64,000 nt of DNA from Akkermansia sp. (GTDB lineage Bacteria > Verrucomicrobiota > Verrucomicrobiia > Verrucomicrobiales > Akkermansiaceae): contig JAFXCP010000001.1 of assembly GCA_017521405.1 (NCBI GenBank), positions 1-64,000 of the forward strand, read 5' to 3'. A program made the position numbers and the translations under genes. Shown here in pieces: positions 27,091 through 36,219 of this stretch (positions are counted from its first letter, which is position 1; each line of letters begins with the position of its first letter). The notes below the pieces were generated by a model. That model saw only the letters and a list, made by a program, of their open reading frames with translations. It was not told where the DNA came from and did no database searches.

Positions 27091-28149
27091 ATGAGCAACA
27101 CGCCGTCCTCACGCATTGAGTGGATTGATTTCTGCCGCGTGTGGACGGCTTTTTTCGTCGTTCTCCGCCATGTGGACCGCCCCTATGGCAGCTTCAACTA
27201 CATTATTGACCTATTCAACTACCGCAGCCTCATTTTCTTCTTCTTCTTAGCGGCGGGATATTTTACCCACAAAGCAGCCGCAGGGCAGTGGCTGGATTGG
27301 AAACGTACCCGCACGCTGCTGGTGCCCTTTCTCTTCTGGACGGCTGTGGCCTCCATCCTCCTGTTGCAGCCGATGATGCACTGGGACCAAACACTGGCCG
27401 GCGATTTTAACTGGTTCCGGTGGAGCCTGATTCCCCGGGAGATGGGACTTCTCAACTGGTGCTATTGGGATTTTGACAACGTGCCGCTGTGGTTCCTCCG
27501 CACGCTGATATTGCTGGCACTCTTCAGCCCGCTCTTGCAACGCATACCATCCAAAGTACTGCTGGTGCTGGTGCTGCTGAGCTTCGCATGCAGCGACGTA
27601 TTCTGTGCACGCGATGCTGAAACCGCCGCCAGCCACAAATCCTGGCGCGTGGGCTGGCTGCCCTTCCGCCTGTACGAGAGCATTCTGGCACTCGGCTTCT
27701 ACTCCCTTGGCCTGTGGATACGGCGGCATGCGGATTTTGCGCGCTTTTCCGCTTTTGTGCGGGAGTATGCATGGGCTCCCGTTCTGGCGGCACTGCTGCT
27801 GCTGCCCTTTGTGTACCTCTTTGGTTTTTACCCGCCCGTGCAGAGCAGCGCATTGGTACTGCTGGGGGTAAGCTGCACGATGGGTATTGGAGCCCTGTGT
27901 GAGCGCTACATGCCGCGCTTTACCCACGCCGTGGTGGCACTTGCTCCGGCTTCCTTCTTTATTTATGTAACGCATTACATCGTGCTGCATGCGCTGCGCT
28001 TGATAATGACCGGCTCTTATGGCGGACGCTTTACAGAAACACAGTGCCTGTACATGCCTTTTGTTATTCTGGCTATATGCAGCGGTCTGTTCTTCCTGCT
28101 GCGCCGCTTTTGCCCTCGTTTCGTGCGCCTCTTTGCCTTGGCTAAGTGA
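27091..28149 (+). CDS. Membrane acyltransferase, OafA/Acyl_transf_3 family
   Basis: A 352-residue protein with about ten membrane segments. The start (RIEWIDFCRVWTAFFVVLRHVDRP) has the conserved Arg-x-x-x-Asp pattern and the histidine of acyltransferase family 3, as in OafA, WecH and YcfT-type proteins. FFFLAAGYFTHK and VPLWFLRTLILL are the next family stretches. These enzymes move acetyl or other acyl groups onto surface sugars. Substrate cannot be inferred. It is probably cotranscribed with pssA. Confidence 0.75.
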   Translation: MSNTPSSRIEWIDFCRVWTAFFVVLRHVDRPYGSFNYIIDLFNYRSLIFFFFLAAGYFTHKAAAGQWLDWKRTRTLLVPFLFWTAVASILLLQPMMHWDQTLAGDFNWFRWSLIPREMGLLNWCYWDFDNVPLWFLRTLILLALFSPLLQRIPSKVLLVLVLLSFACSDVFCARDAETAASHKSWRVGWLPFRLYESILALGFYSLGLWIRRHADFARFSAFVREYAWAPVLAALLLLPFVYLFGFYPPVQSSALVLLGVSCTMGIGALCERYMPRFTHAVVALAPASFFIYVTHYIVLHALRLIMTGSYGGRFTETQCLYMPFVILAICSGLFFLLRRFCPRFVRLFALAK

Positions 28150-28221
28150 ATGGTGTAACAGACTAATTTCTCAATAACTTCTTGCTTTTTGCACGCCCTG
28201 CATGCTAAACAGGTAGTTGCT

Positions 28222-28848
28222 ATGAGCAAGACCCCCCTCTACACTTTCGGCACGGCAGTGGCTTTGGCTCTGCCCGGATTAGCAGCTCCCTACGTACTAC
28301 CCTCCCCCCAGACCGGAGCACTTACACCCTACGATTGGCATCCTATGTATGGGATTGAGAGTATCTATGGTGTCAGCACGAATGATATGCCTAACACATG
28401 GGGCGTGCGCGGCTCGTTCAACCTGTACAGTAATGCGGAAAACCGCTGGCGCCACCAGTTCAGCCTGCAAGGAGCCTACCTCGAAGGCAGCGATGATGTG
28501 GTACTCCACCACTCCCGCCGCCATGCGAACCAGAAAATATGGTCCGTACCTATGACGGCCGGTTACGACCTGAACTTCGGGCTGGTGGATAAGCTCTTTC
28601 TGGATATAGGCGGCAAGGCCGGATATGCGCTGGGACAATACCGGCTGAAGGATAACCATGCCCGCTGGCGTTACGAGGATTCCTTCGGCGCGTTCACTTT
28701 TAGTGTGGGTGCCGGGTTGAAGGTGCAGGCCGGGGAATCTATTATGGTAAAACTGGGCTACGAGTACGCTCGTACTTACATCCACACCGAGTATGCCCGC
28801 AGCTTTAGCCAGCATGTTATCTCCCTCGGCGTAAGCTCTGTTTTCTGA
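28222..28848 (+). CDS. Predicted outer-membrane beta-barrel protein
   Basis: A 208-residue protein. A signal peptide (MSKTPLYTFGTAVALALPGLAA) is followed by alternating hydrophobic and polar strands with many aromatic residues (for example GVRGSFNLYS, RHQFSLQGAYLEG, KLFLDIGGKAGYALG). It ends in VISLGVSSVF, a terminal Phe as in the outer-membrane insertion signal. It looks like an eight-strand OmpA/OmpX-type barrel. I chose ATG 28222 for the signal peptide. Function is unknown. Confidence 0.7.
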   Translation: MSKTPLYTFGTAVALALPGLAAPYVLPSPQTGALTPYDWHPMYGIESIYGVSTNDMPNTWGVRGSFNLYSNAENRWRHQFSLQGAYLEGSDDVVLHHSRRHANQKIWSVPMTAGYDLNFGLVDKLFLDIGGKAGYALGQYRLKDNHARWRYEDSFGAFTFSVGAGLKVQAGESIMVKLGYEYARTYIHTEYARSFSQHVISLGVSSVF

Positions 28849-28867
28849 GACAGTAGACAGAATACGC

Positions 28868-28896
28868 TTGACCCGCCGCCACGCCTGTGGCATATT
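28868..28896 (+). promoter_or_regulatory. Promoter of SRP RNA
   Basis: TTGACC, 17 bases, CATATT, with the RNA starting about 5 bases later. Confidence 0.7.
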
Positions 28897-28900
28897 GTGT

Positions 28901-29004
28901 GAGCCGCCGGAATCCCCCGGAAGTGCAGCTGGAAAACCCCGCCAGGACCGAAAGGTAGCAACGGTATTCAGACTTCACTTGCCGGGTGTGGTTCCGGCGG
29001 TTTT
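28901..29004 (+). ncRNA. ffs: Signal recognition particle RNA, small bacterial type
   Basis: About 104 nt. The ends pair (AGCCGCCGGAA with TTCCGGCGGTT). The apical loop region has the conserved SRP domain IV signature CCAGGACCGAAAGGTAGCAA followed by CGGTATTCA, including the GGAA-type tetraloop context and the asymmetric loop bound by Ffh. A T-run follows at once (TTTTCTTG) and serves as terminator. It lies convergent with the YggS gene. Confidence 0.92.
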
Positions 29005-29013
29005 CTTGTGGAG

Positions 29014-29706
29014 TTATGCGCTGTAATCCCGCTTGCCGAAGATGGCGGAACCCACACGGACAATGGTGGCACCTTCCTCCACGGCCACGGTGTAATCGTG
29101 GCTCATGCCCATGGAGAGTTCCGGCAGGGGCAGGGGACCGCGCGCGCGCAGTTTTTCTGCCAATTGCCGCAGGGTGCGGAAGGCTGGCCGGGCATCCTCC
29201 GGGTTTTCCGTGGGGGCGGGAATACACATCAGCCCGCAGATATCCAGCCCGGGGAGCGCGGTGAGGCTGTCCCATTCCTCCTCCAGCCCTTCCGGGGTGA
29301 ATCCATGCTTGCTTTCCTCCCCATCCACATTTACTTCCAGCAGGATGCGGGCGGTGCAGTCTTCCTCCCCCGCAATGCGAGAGATACACTCCGCCAGCCG
29401 CAGGGAATCCACTGCTTGCAGCATGGCAAATCCCGCCGCGAGAGCCTTGCGTACTTTGTTGCGCTGCAAGGGACCAATGAGGTGCCATCTGCAATCCGCC
29501 GGCATGGCGGGTATTTTTTCCAAGGCTTCCTGCAGGCGGTTCTCGCCAAAGAGGCGTTGCCCATCCGCATAGGCTTGCATAATGTCCTCCACGGGGAAGG
29601 TTTTGCTCACTGCCAGTAGGGATACGCTGCCCGGGGTACGCCCGGCGCGTTGTTCTGCGGCGGCAATGCCTGCTTTTATTTCGCCCAGTTGGTCTTGGAT
29701 GTACAT
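29014..29706 (-). CDS. YggS/PROSC-family PLP homeostasis protein
   Basis: A 230-residue PLP-binding protein of the YggS (PLPBP) family, with no known catalytic reaction but a role in PLP balance. SLLAVSKTFPVEDI holds the PLP lysine, RLFGENRLQEALEK follows, then WHLIGPLQRNKVRKAL, LLEVNVDGEESKHGF and LSMGMSHDYTVAVEEGATIVRVGSAIFG, the complete family signature. The start MYIQDQLGEIKAGI gives the normal length. It sits 8 bases after the sialidase stop on the same strand, at the end of the sialic-acid operon, although the link is probably only positional. Confidence 0.9.
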   Translation of the reverse strand: MYIQDQLGEIKAGIAAAEQRAGRTPGSVSLLAVSKTFPVEDIMQAYADGQRLFGENRLQEALEKIPAMPADCRWHLIGPLQRNKVRKALAAGFAMLQAVDSLRLAECISRIAGEEDCTARILLEVNVDGEESKHGFTPEGLEEEWDSLTALPGLDICGLMCIPAPTENPEDARPAFRTLRQLAEKLRARGPLPLPELSMGMSHDYTVAVEEGATIVRVGSAIFGKRDYSA

Positions 29707-29714
29707 GGGAATAA

Positions 29715-31049
29715 TCAGTGCTGGCTTTTCTTTTTTTTCTTGCGGGGCGTCTTGGCGTCCGTATTCTCGGGGGTGGTCGCCATACCCGTATCCTCTCCCC
29801 GGGTGAGCCAAGAGATGCTTACCGGGGTAAATTTAATGGTGGTGAGCGGGTTGCCGTTTACCTCGTACAGCAATCCTACCACGCCGGGGCACACGGGGCA
29901 GAGTACGGAGTAGGCAAAGGGACCGCTTCCCACCATGCGCGCCACGGGCCACGTCTTGCCATCGTCGTAACTCATTTTGATGATGCCGTCCCGCCGGCTA
30001 CCCTGTGTGGGACTGGAAAAGAGAACACGCCCGCGCCCCCCAAGAGCCTTATCGTCCGCAAAGGAATAGCGAGTGAGCCCGTTTTGTACATTGGGGCTGG
30101 GCAGCTCTGCGTGTTCATGAATATCGCCCCAGCTCTCTCCACCATCCTGCGAGTAGGCAACTTTACGGTACGAGCCTCCCCAGGCGCGGGAGACAATCAG
30201 GAGTTCTCCCTGTTCTGTTTCTGCCACAGATACTTCGTTCACCCCGCAGCCGGAGGCTGATTTGCGACCAATGCGCCACGTTTTTCCATGGTCGTCGGAA
30301 TAGGCTGCTGCCAGAGTCCAATTTCCGAAAGGACCTTCGTTCAGCGGTACAACAAGCCGCCCTTTGTGCGGTCCCCGGGTGAGGCACACGCCGGGGTTAG
30401 GCCCGCTGCATGTGATGGTGACGCCTTCGTTTTTGGTAAATTCGGTTACATCCTTGGGCTTGCTCCAGCTTTTCCCATTCTTGGAGAAGGAGACAAAATT
30501 GCGAATGGCGCGCTTATCCTGGTGGCCTGTGGGGATGTTGGGGTCGCGTTCTTTGACTCCTTCCGGGTAGCGTTGGAAGAAGAGGACAATCTGCTTGGTG
30601 GCAGGGTCGTAAATGAGGCAGGGGTTGTTATAGGTGGCACCATGGGAGGCGAGGGCAACTGTGGGGCGGCTCCAGTGCTTGCCGCCATCTTTCGAGGTGG
30701 AGACGATGAGGTCATTCTGCCCTTGGTCCGAGTTGGAATAGCGCCCTTCGGCCATGGCTACCAGCAGACCGTTTGCATTGATGATATCCGGGATGCGTAT
30801 GCTGGCATAGGGGTTGCCTTTGCCGGCTTCAAACACAATTACACCCCGGGAGTATGGCTCGCTTTCCAAGTCGGCGAGCCGGTAAAAATTACCGCTCAGA
30901 CCGGATGCCCGGTTTGCACGCCCCTTTTTTTTCTTTTTGTTTTGCGGAGCAGTGGTGGGGGTGTCCCCCTCCGCCATGGCCGGCGGTGCAAGGGGAAGCA
31001 CCGCCAGCATGGCTGCAAAGAGTAGGAATAGGGTATTGGGCCTCAGCAT
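29715..31049 (-). CDS. Secreted exo-sialidase with Lys-rich ends
   Basis: A 444-residue protein. A signal peptide (residues 1-26) is followed by a Lys-rich patch (NKKKKKGR, residues 38-44). The propeller starts with SIRIPDII (Arg85), then LVAMAEGRYSNSDQGQNDL with the Glu/Arg/Asp region. Asp-boxes are SKDGGKHW, SKNGKSW, SDDHGKTW, SQDGGESW and SYDDGKTW. LLYEVN near the C-terminus fits the catalytic Tyr-Glu area. The last residues are PRKKKKKSQH. It releases sialic acid in the periplasm or outside the cell. It is in one operon with an MFS transporter (7 bases upstream) and two Kelch mutarotases, which supports a sialate-use role. Confidence 0.88.
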   Translation of the reverse strand: MLRPNTLFLLFAAMLAVLPLAPPAMAEGDTPTTAPQNKKKKKGRANRASGLSGNFYRLADLESEPYSRGVIVFEAGKGNPYASIRIPDIINANGLLVAMAEGRYSNSDQGQNDLIVSTSKDGGKHWSRPTVALASHGATYNNPCLIYDPATKQIVLFFQRYPEGVKERDPNIPTGHQDKRAIRNFVSFSKNGKSWSKPKDVTEFTKNEGVTITCSGPNPGVCLTRGPHKGRLVVPLNEGPFGNWTLAAAYSDDHGKTWRIGRKSASGCGVNEVSVAETEQGELLIVSRAWGGSYRKVAYSQDGGESWGDIHEHAELPSPNVQNGLTRYSFADDKALGGRGRVLFSSPTQGSRRDGIIKMSYDDGKTWPVARMVGSGPFAYSVLCPVCPGVVGLLYEVNGNPLTTIKFTPVSISWLTRGEDTGMATTPENTDAKTPRKKKKKSQH

Positions 31050-31056
31050 GGTGAGC

Positions 31057-32478
31057 TTAGGCGTTTTCTTTGCGCGGCAGGCAGAAGAGGATGATGCCGC
31101 AGAGAATCATGAGTACGCCGGCAAGGCTGAGCACCGTGGAGAGCGGGGTGCCGGCATCCTTCAGCATGCCGCCCAGCCAGGAAACCAAGGCTCCTGCACC
31201 CACGGAGGTGAGATTCAGCAGGCCGTATCCCGTGGCGGCAAAGCGCTCATCGATGGTGTTGCGAAGCACAGGCATGAGCGTGGCATCCATGGAACCCTGG
31301 GCCACACCTTGCATGGCAACAAGTGCCAGCACCGCCGCCAAACCGATTTCTACACCGAAGAGCATGGCCAGCAGCACGCAGGGACCTGCCAGACAGAAGG
31401 CAATGCCGGGTACATAGGCGCGGGCATTTTTGTTGTGCAGGTACCAGCGGTCTGCAATGACGGCGCAGGCCAGCACGGAGATGTACTTGGCGATGTTAAT
31501 CCAGAAGGTGGCCTGCGGGCCTGCTTCCGCCTCGGAAATGTTGAACATGTCCTGCAGCAGGCGGGGGTACCAGCCCAGCAGGAACCAGTTCGCAAAGCCT
31601 GCAAAGGAAATCATAAGCAGCAGCAGGTACATGCCACGCCCGGTAAAGATGCTTTTGAGCATTTGCCCCAGCGTGAAGGTGGCGGCAACAGTAGGTGCTG
31701 CTGCTGTGGCGGTCTCTATGGCAGCTTCGCTTGCCTTGTCGGCAAGGGTGGCTTCCTCGGCCTTCGGGTCGCGCAGGAAGAAGAGGACTACGAGACCATA
31801 GGCCACACCGATGAAGCCGAATAGCTCGAAGGTAAGGCGCCAGCCCAGTTGGCAGGGGTCGCCGGCCATCATGGCTCCGCAGCCGGCCAGTACCTGCCCG
31901 GCGTAAATGCCGCTCATGTGCAGACCGGTGGCCAAGGAGCGGGTGCCCCCACGGTGGTAATCCGTAATAAGAGCCAAGGCTGCGGGAATGTAGAAGGCCT
32001 CGCTCACGCCCATGGCGGCACGCCAGAAGATGAGTTCTTCGTAGGATTCGGATTTACCGGTCATCCACGTTACCACGGACCACACCACCAGGGAACACAT
32101 GATGATGAAGGAGCGGCTGAAGCGGTCTGCCAGATAGCCGCCCACGGGGGAAAGCGCAGCATATACAATAAGGAAGGCGGAGGTGACCATGCCGAACTGA
32201 GCCTGAGTCATCTGGATGCACCCGGGTCCCTCCGTCATGGATTTGTTCAACACGGCCAGCAGCTGGCGGTCGAAATAGTTGAGCATTACCACTACCCAGA
32301 GTACGGCCACGGCAATCCAGGCCCACTTGCCGGGCTTGGTGATGGGGGCGTTCGGGGAAATGGCAGGTTTGCCAAGTCCTTTCTTGCTGGCGGCAATAAT
32401 GGCCAGTACGGCGATTACAATGGCTACCCAGGGAGTGAGGTCGGCTAGGAATGCCAGTATCGGATTAGGTTGTGTCAT
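31057..32478 (-). CDS. MFS transporter, probable sialic acid importer
   Basis: A 473-residue protein with 12-13 predicted membrane segments. An extra N-terminal helix precedes VVMLNYFDRQLLAVLNKSM, which matches the start of the anion:cation symporter (ACS)-like MFS group. YAALSPVGGYLADRFSRSFIIM is the loop 2-3 signature of the superfamily. The central loop is rich in Ala and Glu. The gene lies between a sialidase and two N-acetylneuraminate-epimerase-like genes, so sialic acid is the likely substrate. A hexuronate or other sugar acid is the alternative, as sequence alone cannot separate these. Confidence 0.75.
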   Translation of the reverse strand: MTQPNPILAFLADLTPWVAIVIAVLAIIAASKKGLGKPAISPNAPITKPGKWAWIAVAVLWVVVMLNYFDRQLLAVLNKSMTEGPGCIQMTQAQFGMVTSAFLIVYAALSPVGGYLADRFSRSFIIMCSLVVWSVVTWMTGKSESYEELIFWRAAMGVSEAFYIPAALALITDYHRGGTRSLATGLHMSGIYAGQVLAGCGAMMAGDPCQLGWRLTFELFGFIGVAYGLVVLFFLRDPKAEEATLADKASEAAIETATAAAPTVAATFTLGQMLKSIFTGRGMYLLLLMISFAGFANWFLLGWYPRLLQDMFNISEAEAGPQATFWINIAKYISVLACAVIADRWYLHNKNARAYVPGIAFCLAGPCVLLAMLFGVEIGLAAVLALVAMQGVAQGSMDATLMPVLRNTIDERFAATGYGLLNLTSVGAGALVSWLGGMLKDAGTPLSTVLSLAGVLMILCGIILFCLPRKENA

Positions 32479-32496
32479 GGTATGTATGTTATGGTT

Positions 32497-33621
32497 TTAT
32501 TTTTTAAGTTGAAGGGTGGTGATAACCGGGGTGCGTACACCGGGGTGTGTTTCTCCGGAGATGGTGTAGATGGTGCAGCCGGCTTTAACGGCGGGAGCCG
32601 TGGCAATGCCGATGCTGTTCTCCCCGTACTTTTTCCAAGTGCCGGATTGGGGGCAGAAGGCGTATACGGTGGTATTCTGGCCGGGGTGAATGGCCGGTGC
32701 TGTGCCGGACAGGGAGGCGCGGTAGAAGTTGCCGGGGTCGCCGCCGATAACGAGCAGTCCTGCCCGGGTGGCGGGCATGGGGGTGGCAGGTGCCACGATG
32801 GTTTCCGGCATATCGGCAGCGGCACTCCATGTGTTTGTGGCGGGATTGTAGCACAAGGTGCTCTTCAGGTAGGTGCGTTCGGCCTGTCCTTTGGCATCCG
32901 GGTGCAGGGAGCATCCGCCGGTGATATAGATGTTACCACTGCGGCAGCAAGTGCCGGCGGCAGCCAGCATGCGGCCTTCTCCCGGCATGGGAGCCAGCTC
33001 CGCCCAGCCTTTTTCCGGGGCACTCAAATCCAGTACAAAGCTGCGGTTCAGGCAGGCGGTGGAATCTGCATTCTCCTGCCCGCCGAAGATATAGAGCTTG
33101 CCCTTGGCCTGCACAAAGGCCGGATAGGCTGTGCGGAGGGGAAGGGCGGGTAGTTCCTGCATGGAGAATTGACCCTGATGCCAGCTCACACTCAGGGTGC
33201 GGTTTGTGTGGCCTTCCATGTTGCAGCCGCCTGCCAAAATCATGCGCTTGGGCAAGTGGCTGGTGTGGGCGGCGTAACCGATGGCGTAGGGCAGCTTGCC
33301 CACGGTTTCGGAACTGCCGGTGGCCGGGTCGAATACCAGTACATCATCGTAAAAGACCTTGGGACCGCGCTCCGCCGGGGTTTTGGCACCCGGTTTGGCT
33401 TGCGGGAAATTCGCACCCCCGGTCATAAGGATGCGAGCCCCGCACTTGCCGGGCAGCAGGGAGGCTACCATGCCCGCACGCCCCACGGAATCTGCAATGC
33501 GGGGGCTTTCCGCTGCGGGTACTGTGTGCAGACCGGGCGGGGTGCATTGGCCGCAGCCGGTGCCGCATTGGGCGGCAAGGGGCAGGGCTGCCAGCACCCC
33601 CAGAAGAAGAAGTGTTTTCAT
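32497..33621 (-). CDS. Kelch-repeat mutarotase, secreted (NanM-like)
   Basis: A 374-residue protein. A signal peptide (MKTLLLLGVLAALPLAAQ) is followed by a Cys-rich linker and then a beta-propeller of Kelch repeats. ILMTGGANFPQAKPG matches the cyclically permuted mutarotase family that includes NanM, which converts alpha- to beta-N-acetylneuraminate. Other repeats read KLYIFGGQENADS and NIYITGGCSLH. The Arg-rich active-site pattern cannot be verified by eye. It lies in the sialidase operon. Confidence 0.8.
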   Translation of the reverse strand: MKTLLLLGVLAALPLAAQCGTGCGQCTPPGLHTVPAAESPRIADSVGRAGMVASLLPGKCGARILMTGGANFPQAKPGAKTPAERGPKVFYDDVLVFDPATGSSETVGKLPYAIGYAAHTSHLPKRMILAGGCNMEGHTNRTLSVSWHQGQFSMQELPALPLRTAYPAFVQAKGKLYIFGGQENADSTACLNRSFVLDLSAPEKGWAELAPMPGEGRMLAAAGTCCRSGNIYITGGCSLHPDAKGQAERTYLKSTLCYNPATNTWSAAADMPETIVAPATPMPATRAGLLVIGGDPGNFYRASLSGTAPAIHPGQNTTVYAFCPQSGTWKKYGENSIGIATAPAVKAGCTIYTISGETHPGVRTPVITTLQLKK

Positions 33622-33644
33622 TGTGGCTTAGGGAGGGGGGAGGG

Positions 33645-34625
33645 TTACATGATGGCGCCCCATACTTGGTTGGAGCGTTTGCCGGGGCGCTGTTCGCCGT
33701 TGACGATGACGGCCATACCGCTCCATTCTGCACAGGGAAGTACGGCGCGGGCTACGGCGATTTCTCCGGCATCGCACCATGTGTTGGTGCCGGGGTTGTA
33801 GCACAGGCTTTGGTTGTGGAAGCCGGGGTGGTTAGCGGGGGTGTAGCCTTTGATGGTGGCATCATCCCCGCCCAGCAGGTAGATGCAGCCGTTGATGACG
33901 GGGGCCGGAGTGGGGGCGGCTCCGCAGTAATGGGGCAGATGCTCTAAACGTCGCCAGCCGGTGGTGGCGTTCCAGCTCCACGCATCGGTGAGCATTTCGC
34001 GTACCATGCGCCCATCTTCCCCGGGGACGATGCCGATGCCGCCCAGCACATACAGAGTGCTGCCGATAACGGCCATCTGGTGCAGGAAACGCCCACGGCA
34101 GGGCATGGCTTCCCCCTCGCTCCAAGCATCGGCGGCAGGGTCGTATACCCACATGCGGGCTTCGGCATCCTGCTCTCCCACGGCTACGGAACCACCCTGC
34201 ACATAAACCTTGCCACCCATTACTACGGCAGAGTGCCCGGTGAGCGGGGTGGGCAGGGGGGCTACCTCCCGGCAGCTTACTTGCCCGGCTTCGTAGGTGA
34301 GCATGTAGCAATCCGCCACGGCACCGCCGGCATTGCTGCCGCCGATAAAGAGGACACCTTGCGGCAGACTCGCCGTGGCACCGTAACCCAGCGGCTTGGG
34401 CAGCGGAGTGGCATCCTGCCAGCCGGGATTACCCGCCGGCATCACAAAAACGCGGTCAGTCCAACGCTTGGGACCGCCTTCCCACAGGGGCTTTTCCGGG
34501 AAATTGGCACCACCGGCCACAATGAGGGCGCCATTACTTACCCCGGCATACATACCGGCAAAGCCTTCTGCATCGGGCAAATCGGCCAGCCGCTTCCATT
34601 CGAGAGATTGAGCGCAGTTCTGCAT
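33645..34625 (-). CDS. Kelch-repeat mutarotase, probably cytoplasmic (NanM-like)
   Basis: A 326-residue protein without a signal peptide. LADLPDAEGFAGMYAGVSNGALIVAGGANFP is the standard opening of the cyclically permuted mutarotase family. Later repeats include GVLFIGGSNAGGAV, KVYVQGGSVAVG, TLYVLGGIGIV and CIYLLGGDDATIKGY. It is the first gene of the minus-strand sialic-acid operon, with a promoter just upstream. Together with the secreted paralogue it suggests anomer conversion on both sides of the membrane. Confidence 0.82.
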   Translation of the reverse strand: MQNCAQSLEWKRLADLPDAEGFAGMYAGVSNGALIVAGGANFPEKPLWEGGPKRWTDRVFVMPAGNPGWQDATPLPKPLGYGATASLPQGVLFIGGSNAGGAVADCYMLTYEAGQVSCREVAPLPTPLTGHSAVVMGGKVYVQGGSVAVGEQDAEARMWVYDPAADAWSEGEAMPCRGRFLHQMAVIGSTLYVLGGIGIVPGEDGRMVREMLTDAWSWNATTGWRRLEHLPHYCGAAPTPAPVINGCIYLLGGDDATIKGYTPANHPGFHNQSLCYNPGTNTWCDAGEIAVARAVLPCAEWSGMAVIVNGEQRPGKRSNQVWGAIM

Positions 34626-34631
34626 TCCTAT

Positions 34632-34660
34632 ACTCTAGCACAAGCACTATTTCTCCGCAA
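34632..34660 (-). promoter_or_regulatory. Promoter of the sialic-acid operon
   Basis: On the minus strand TTGCGG, 17 bases, TAGAGT, with only 6 bases between the -10 and the ATG of the first mutarotase. The transcript would be leaderless. Confidence 0.6.
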
Positions 34661-34690
34661 GCAGATTTTCCGGGATAACGTACTTCCGAC

Positions 34691-34719
34691 TTGATGCGTT
34701 ACGGACTATTTGCTAGCAT
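34691..34719 (+). promoter_or_regulatory. Promoter of the 34729 gene and rnhB
   Basis: TTGATG, 17 bases, TAGCAT, with 9 bases to the ATG. The divergent sialic-acid promoter lies 31 bases away. Confidence 0.6.
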
Positions 34720-34728
34720 GAAGCGCGT

Positions 34729-36219
34729 ATGAATTTCCGCCGCCTGCCATGGACATTGTGCTTGCTGCTGCTGTGCCCGCTATCGGCACAGGAGGCGGAA
34801 CCCACTACCGGGTTAACCCCGGAGGAGCAGGAGGCGGATGTGCAGCGCATGAATGCGGAGGCGGAGGTGGCCCTCCCCTCCGCCACAAAAAGAACGGAGC
34901 GGGAGGATGTTCACGTGGTGTCCCAAAGCCGCCTGTTTTCCGTGAGCGGTGGAGATTCCCTGCGTATGGGGGCTATTGCCACTCATGCGGACGATGTATA
35001 TAAAAAATTGTGCAAGTTTCTTCGGCTGAACGAGAAGTGGGAGAACAACATCAGTATCCGCTTGTTAGGGCAGCATACCGATGCACCGCGGCTCAACCCT
35101 ATCCGCACTCGCATTAGTATCTTGGATGGGAAACCGCATTTCCAAATCCGCATTTATCCCGGCGGCGGCATTGATTTGGCGCGCTTGGATAATGCTATTG
35201 TGGCTGTTTTATTGTACGAGTATTCCCTGCGCGGGGTGGACCCCGGTGCTTTTCCGGAGGATATGTCTCTGCCGGATTGGCTGGTAACGGGCATTCAGCA
35301 GGCCATGGCGTGGCGCAGCGGAAAGGTGGACCGCCGTTTGTACCGCAGCCTGTTTGAACGCGCGGAAATGCTTTCCCCGGAGGAGATGATTTCCCTGCGC
35401 GAGCCGTGGAAGCTGGATGCTGCTTCCCGCCAAGTGTATGAAGTTTCCTGCGGTGTACTCATCCTGAGCCTGATTGACCGCGAGGGAGGAACGATGCAGC
35501 TGACGAATTTGCTGGCGGAAGCAGCCCTGGCGGATGACCCTCCTGTGGAAATGATTACGGCTCATTTCCATGAGCTGGGGGTGGATGCCTCCTTGCTGAG
35601 TAAGTGGTGGGCGATTGAACTGGCTAATCTGGCATTGCCCCGCGCCTCCGAAGCCATGACTCCGCTGGAATCCGAAAAGCAGCTGGTCGAGGCACTCCGC
35701 CTTGTCTATTACGATGCGGAGCTGCAAGCCACCCGCTCGCTTAGCCTCGATAATATGTATGCTCTTGTGGAGATTCCGGAGTGGCGCAGTCTGCTCCAGC
35801 CCTCTCTGGAGCAGCTTGTTAAGCTAAGCCACCTGTGCTTCCCCGGTTATCGCCCCATTATCGTGGAGTATTGCCGCCTCCTCTCGGAGTTGATGAGCGG
35901 TGCCCACCCCGATACGCTTCAGGACCGCCTTGGCCCGCTGCGGGAGCTGCGGGAAGCGTATTATGCCGCTTCCATCCGCGGGCGTGATTACCTCGATTGG
36001 TTCGAAATTACTTATCTGGGCCAAGAGAATCGCCGTTCCTTCGATTCTTATCTGGAGACTCTGCGCTTGCTGCGCCGCGAAGATGCAGGTGCAGAAACGC
36101 CTGTGAGCCGTTATTTGGAGGATATTGAGGCCTTGTACCACTTGGGGGAAAACCAGCCCCTGCCTCCTTCTTTACGCACAGAAATTCAACGCCGCCGCCA
36201 TGCCTCGAAAAAAAAGTGA
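34729..36219 (+). CDS. Secreted protein of unknown function
   Basis: A 496-residue protein that I do not recognise. A signal peptide (MNFRRLPWTLCLLLLCPLSAQ) leads into a Glu-rich linker, then an alpha/beta region (residues 65-210) with SIRLLGQHTDAPRLNPIRTR and PDWLVTGIQQAMAWR, which recalls the layout of gluzincin-like peptidase folds, but no HExxH motif is present. The second half (210-496) is all-helical. The end overlaps rnhB by 20 bases, so the two genes are translationally close. Role unknown; possibly a degenerate peptidase-like scaffold in the periplasm. Confidence 0.6.
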   Translation: MNFRRLPWTLCLLLLCPLSAQEAEPTTGLTPEEQEADVQRMNAEAEVALPSATKRTEREDVHVVSQSRLFSVSGGDSLRMGAIATHADDVYKKLCKFLRLNEKWENNISIRLLGQHTDAPRLNPIRTRISILDGKPHFQIRIYPGGGIDLARLDNAIVAVLLYEYSLRGVDPGAFPEDMSLPDWLVTGIQQAMAWRSGKVDRRLYRSLFERAEMLSPEEMISLREPWKLDAASRQVYEVSCGVLILSLIDREGGTMQLTNLLAEAALADDPPVEMITAHFHELGVDASLLSKWWAIELANLALPRASEAMTPLESEKQLVEALRLVYYDAELQATRSLSLDNMYALVEIPEWRSLLQPSLEQLVKLSHLCFPGYRPIIVEYCRLLSELMSGAHPDTLQDRLGPLRELREAYYAASIRGRDYLDWFEITYLGQENRRSFDSYLETLRLLRREDAGAETPVSRYLEDIEALYHLGENQPLPPSLRTEIQRRRHASKKK

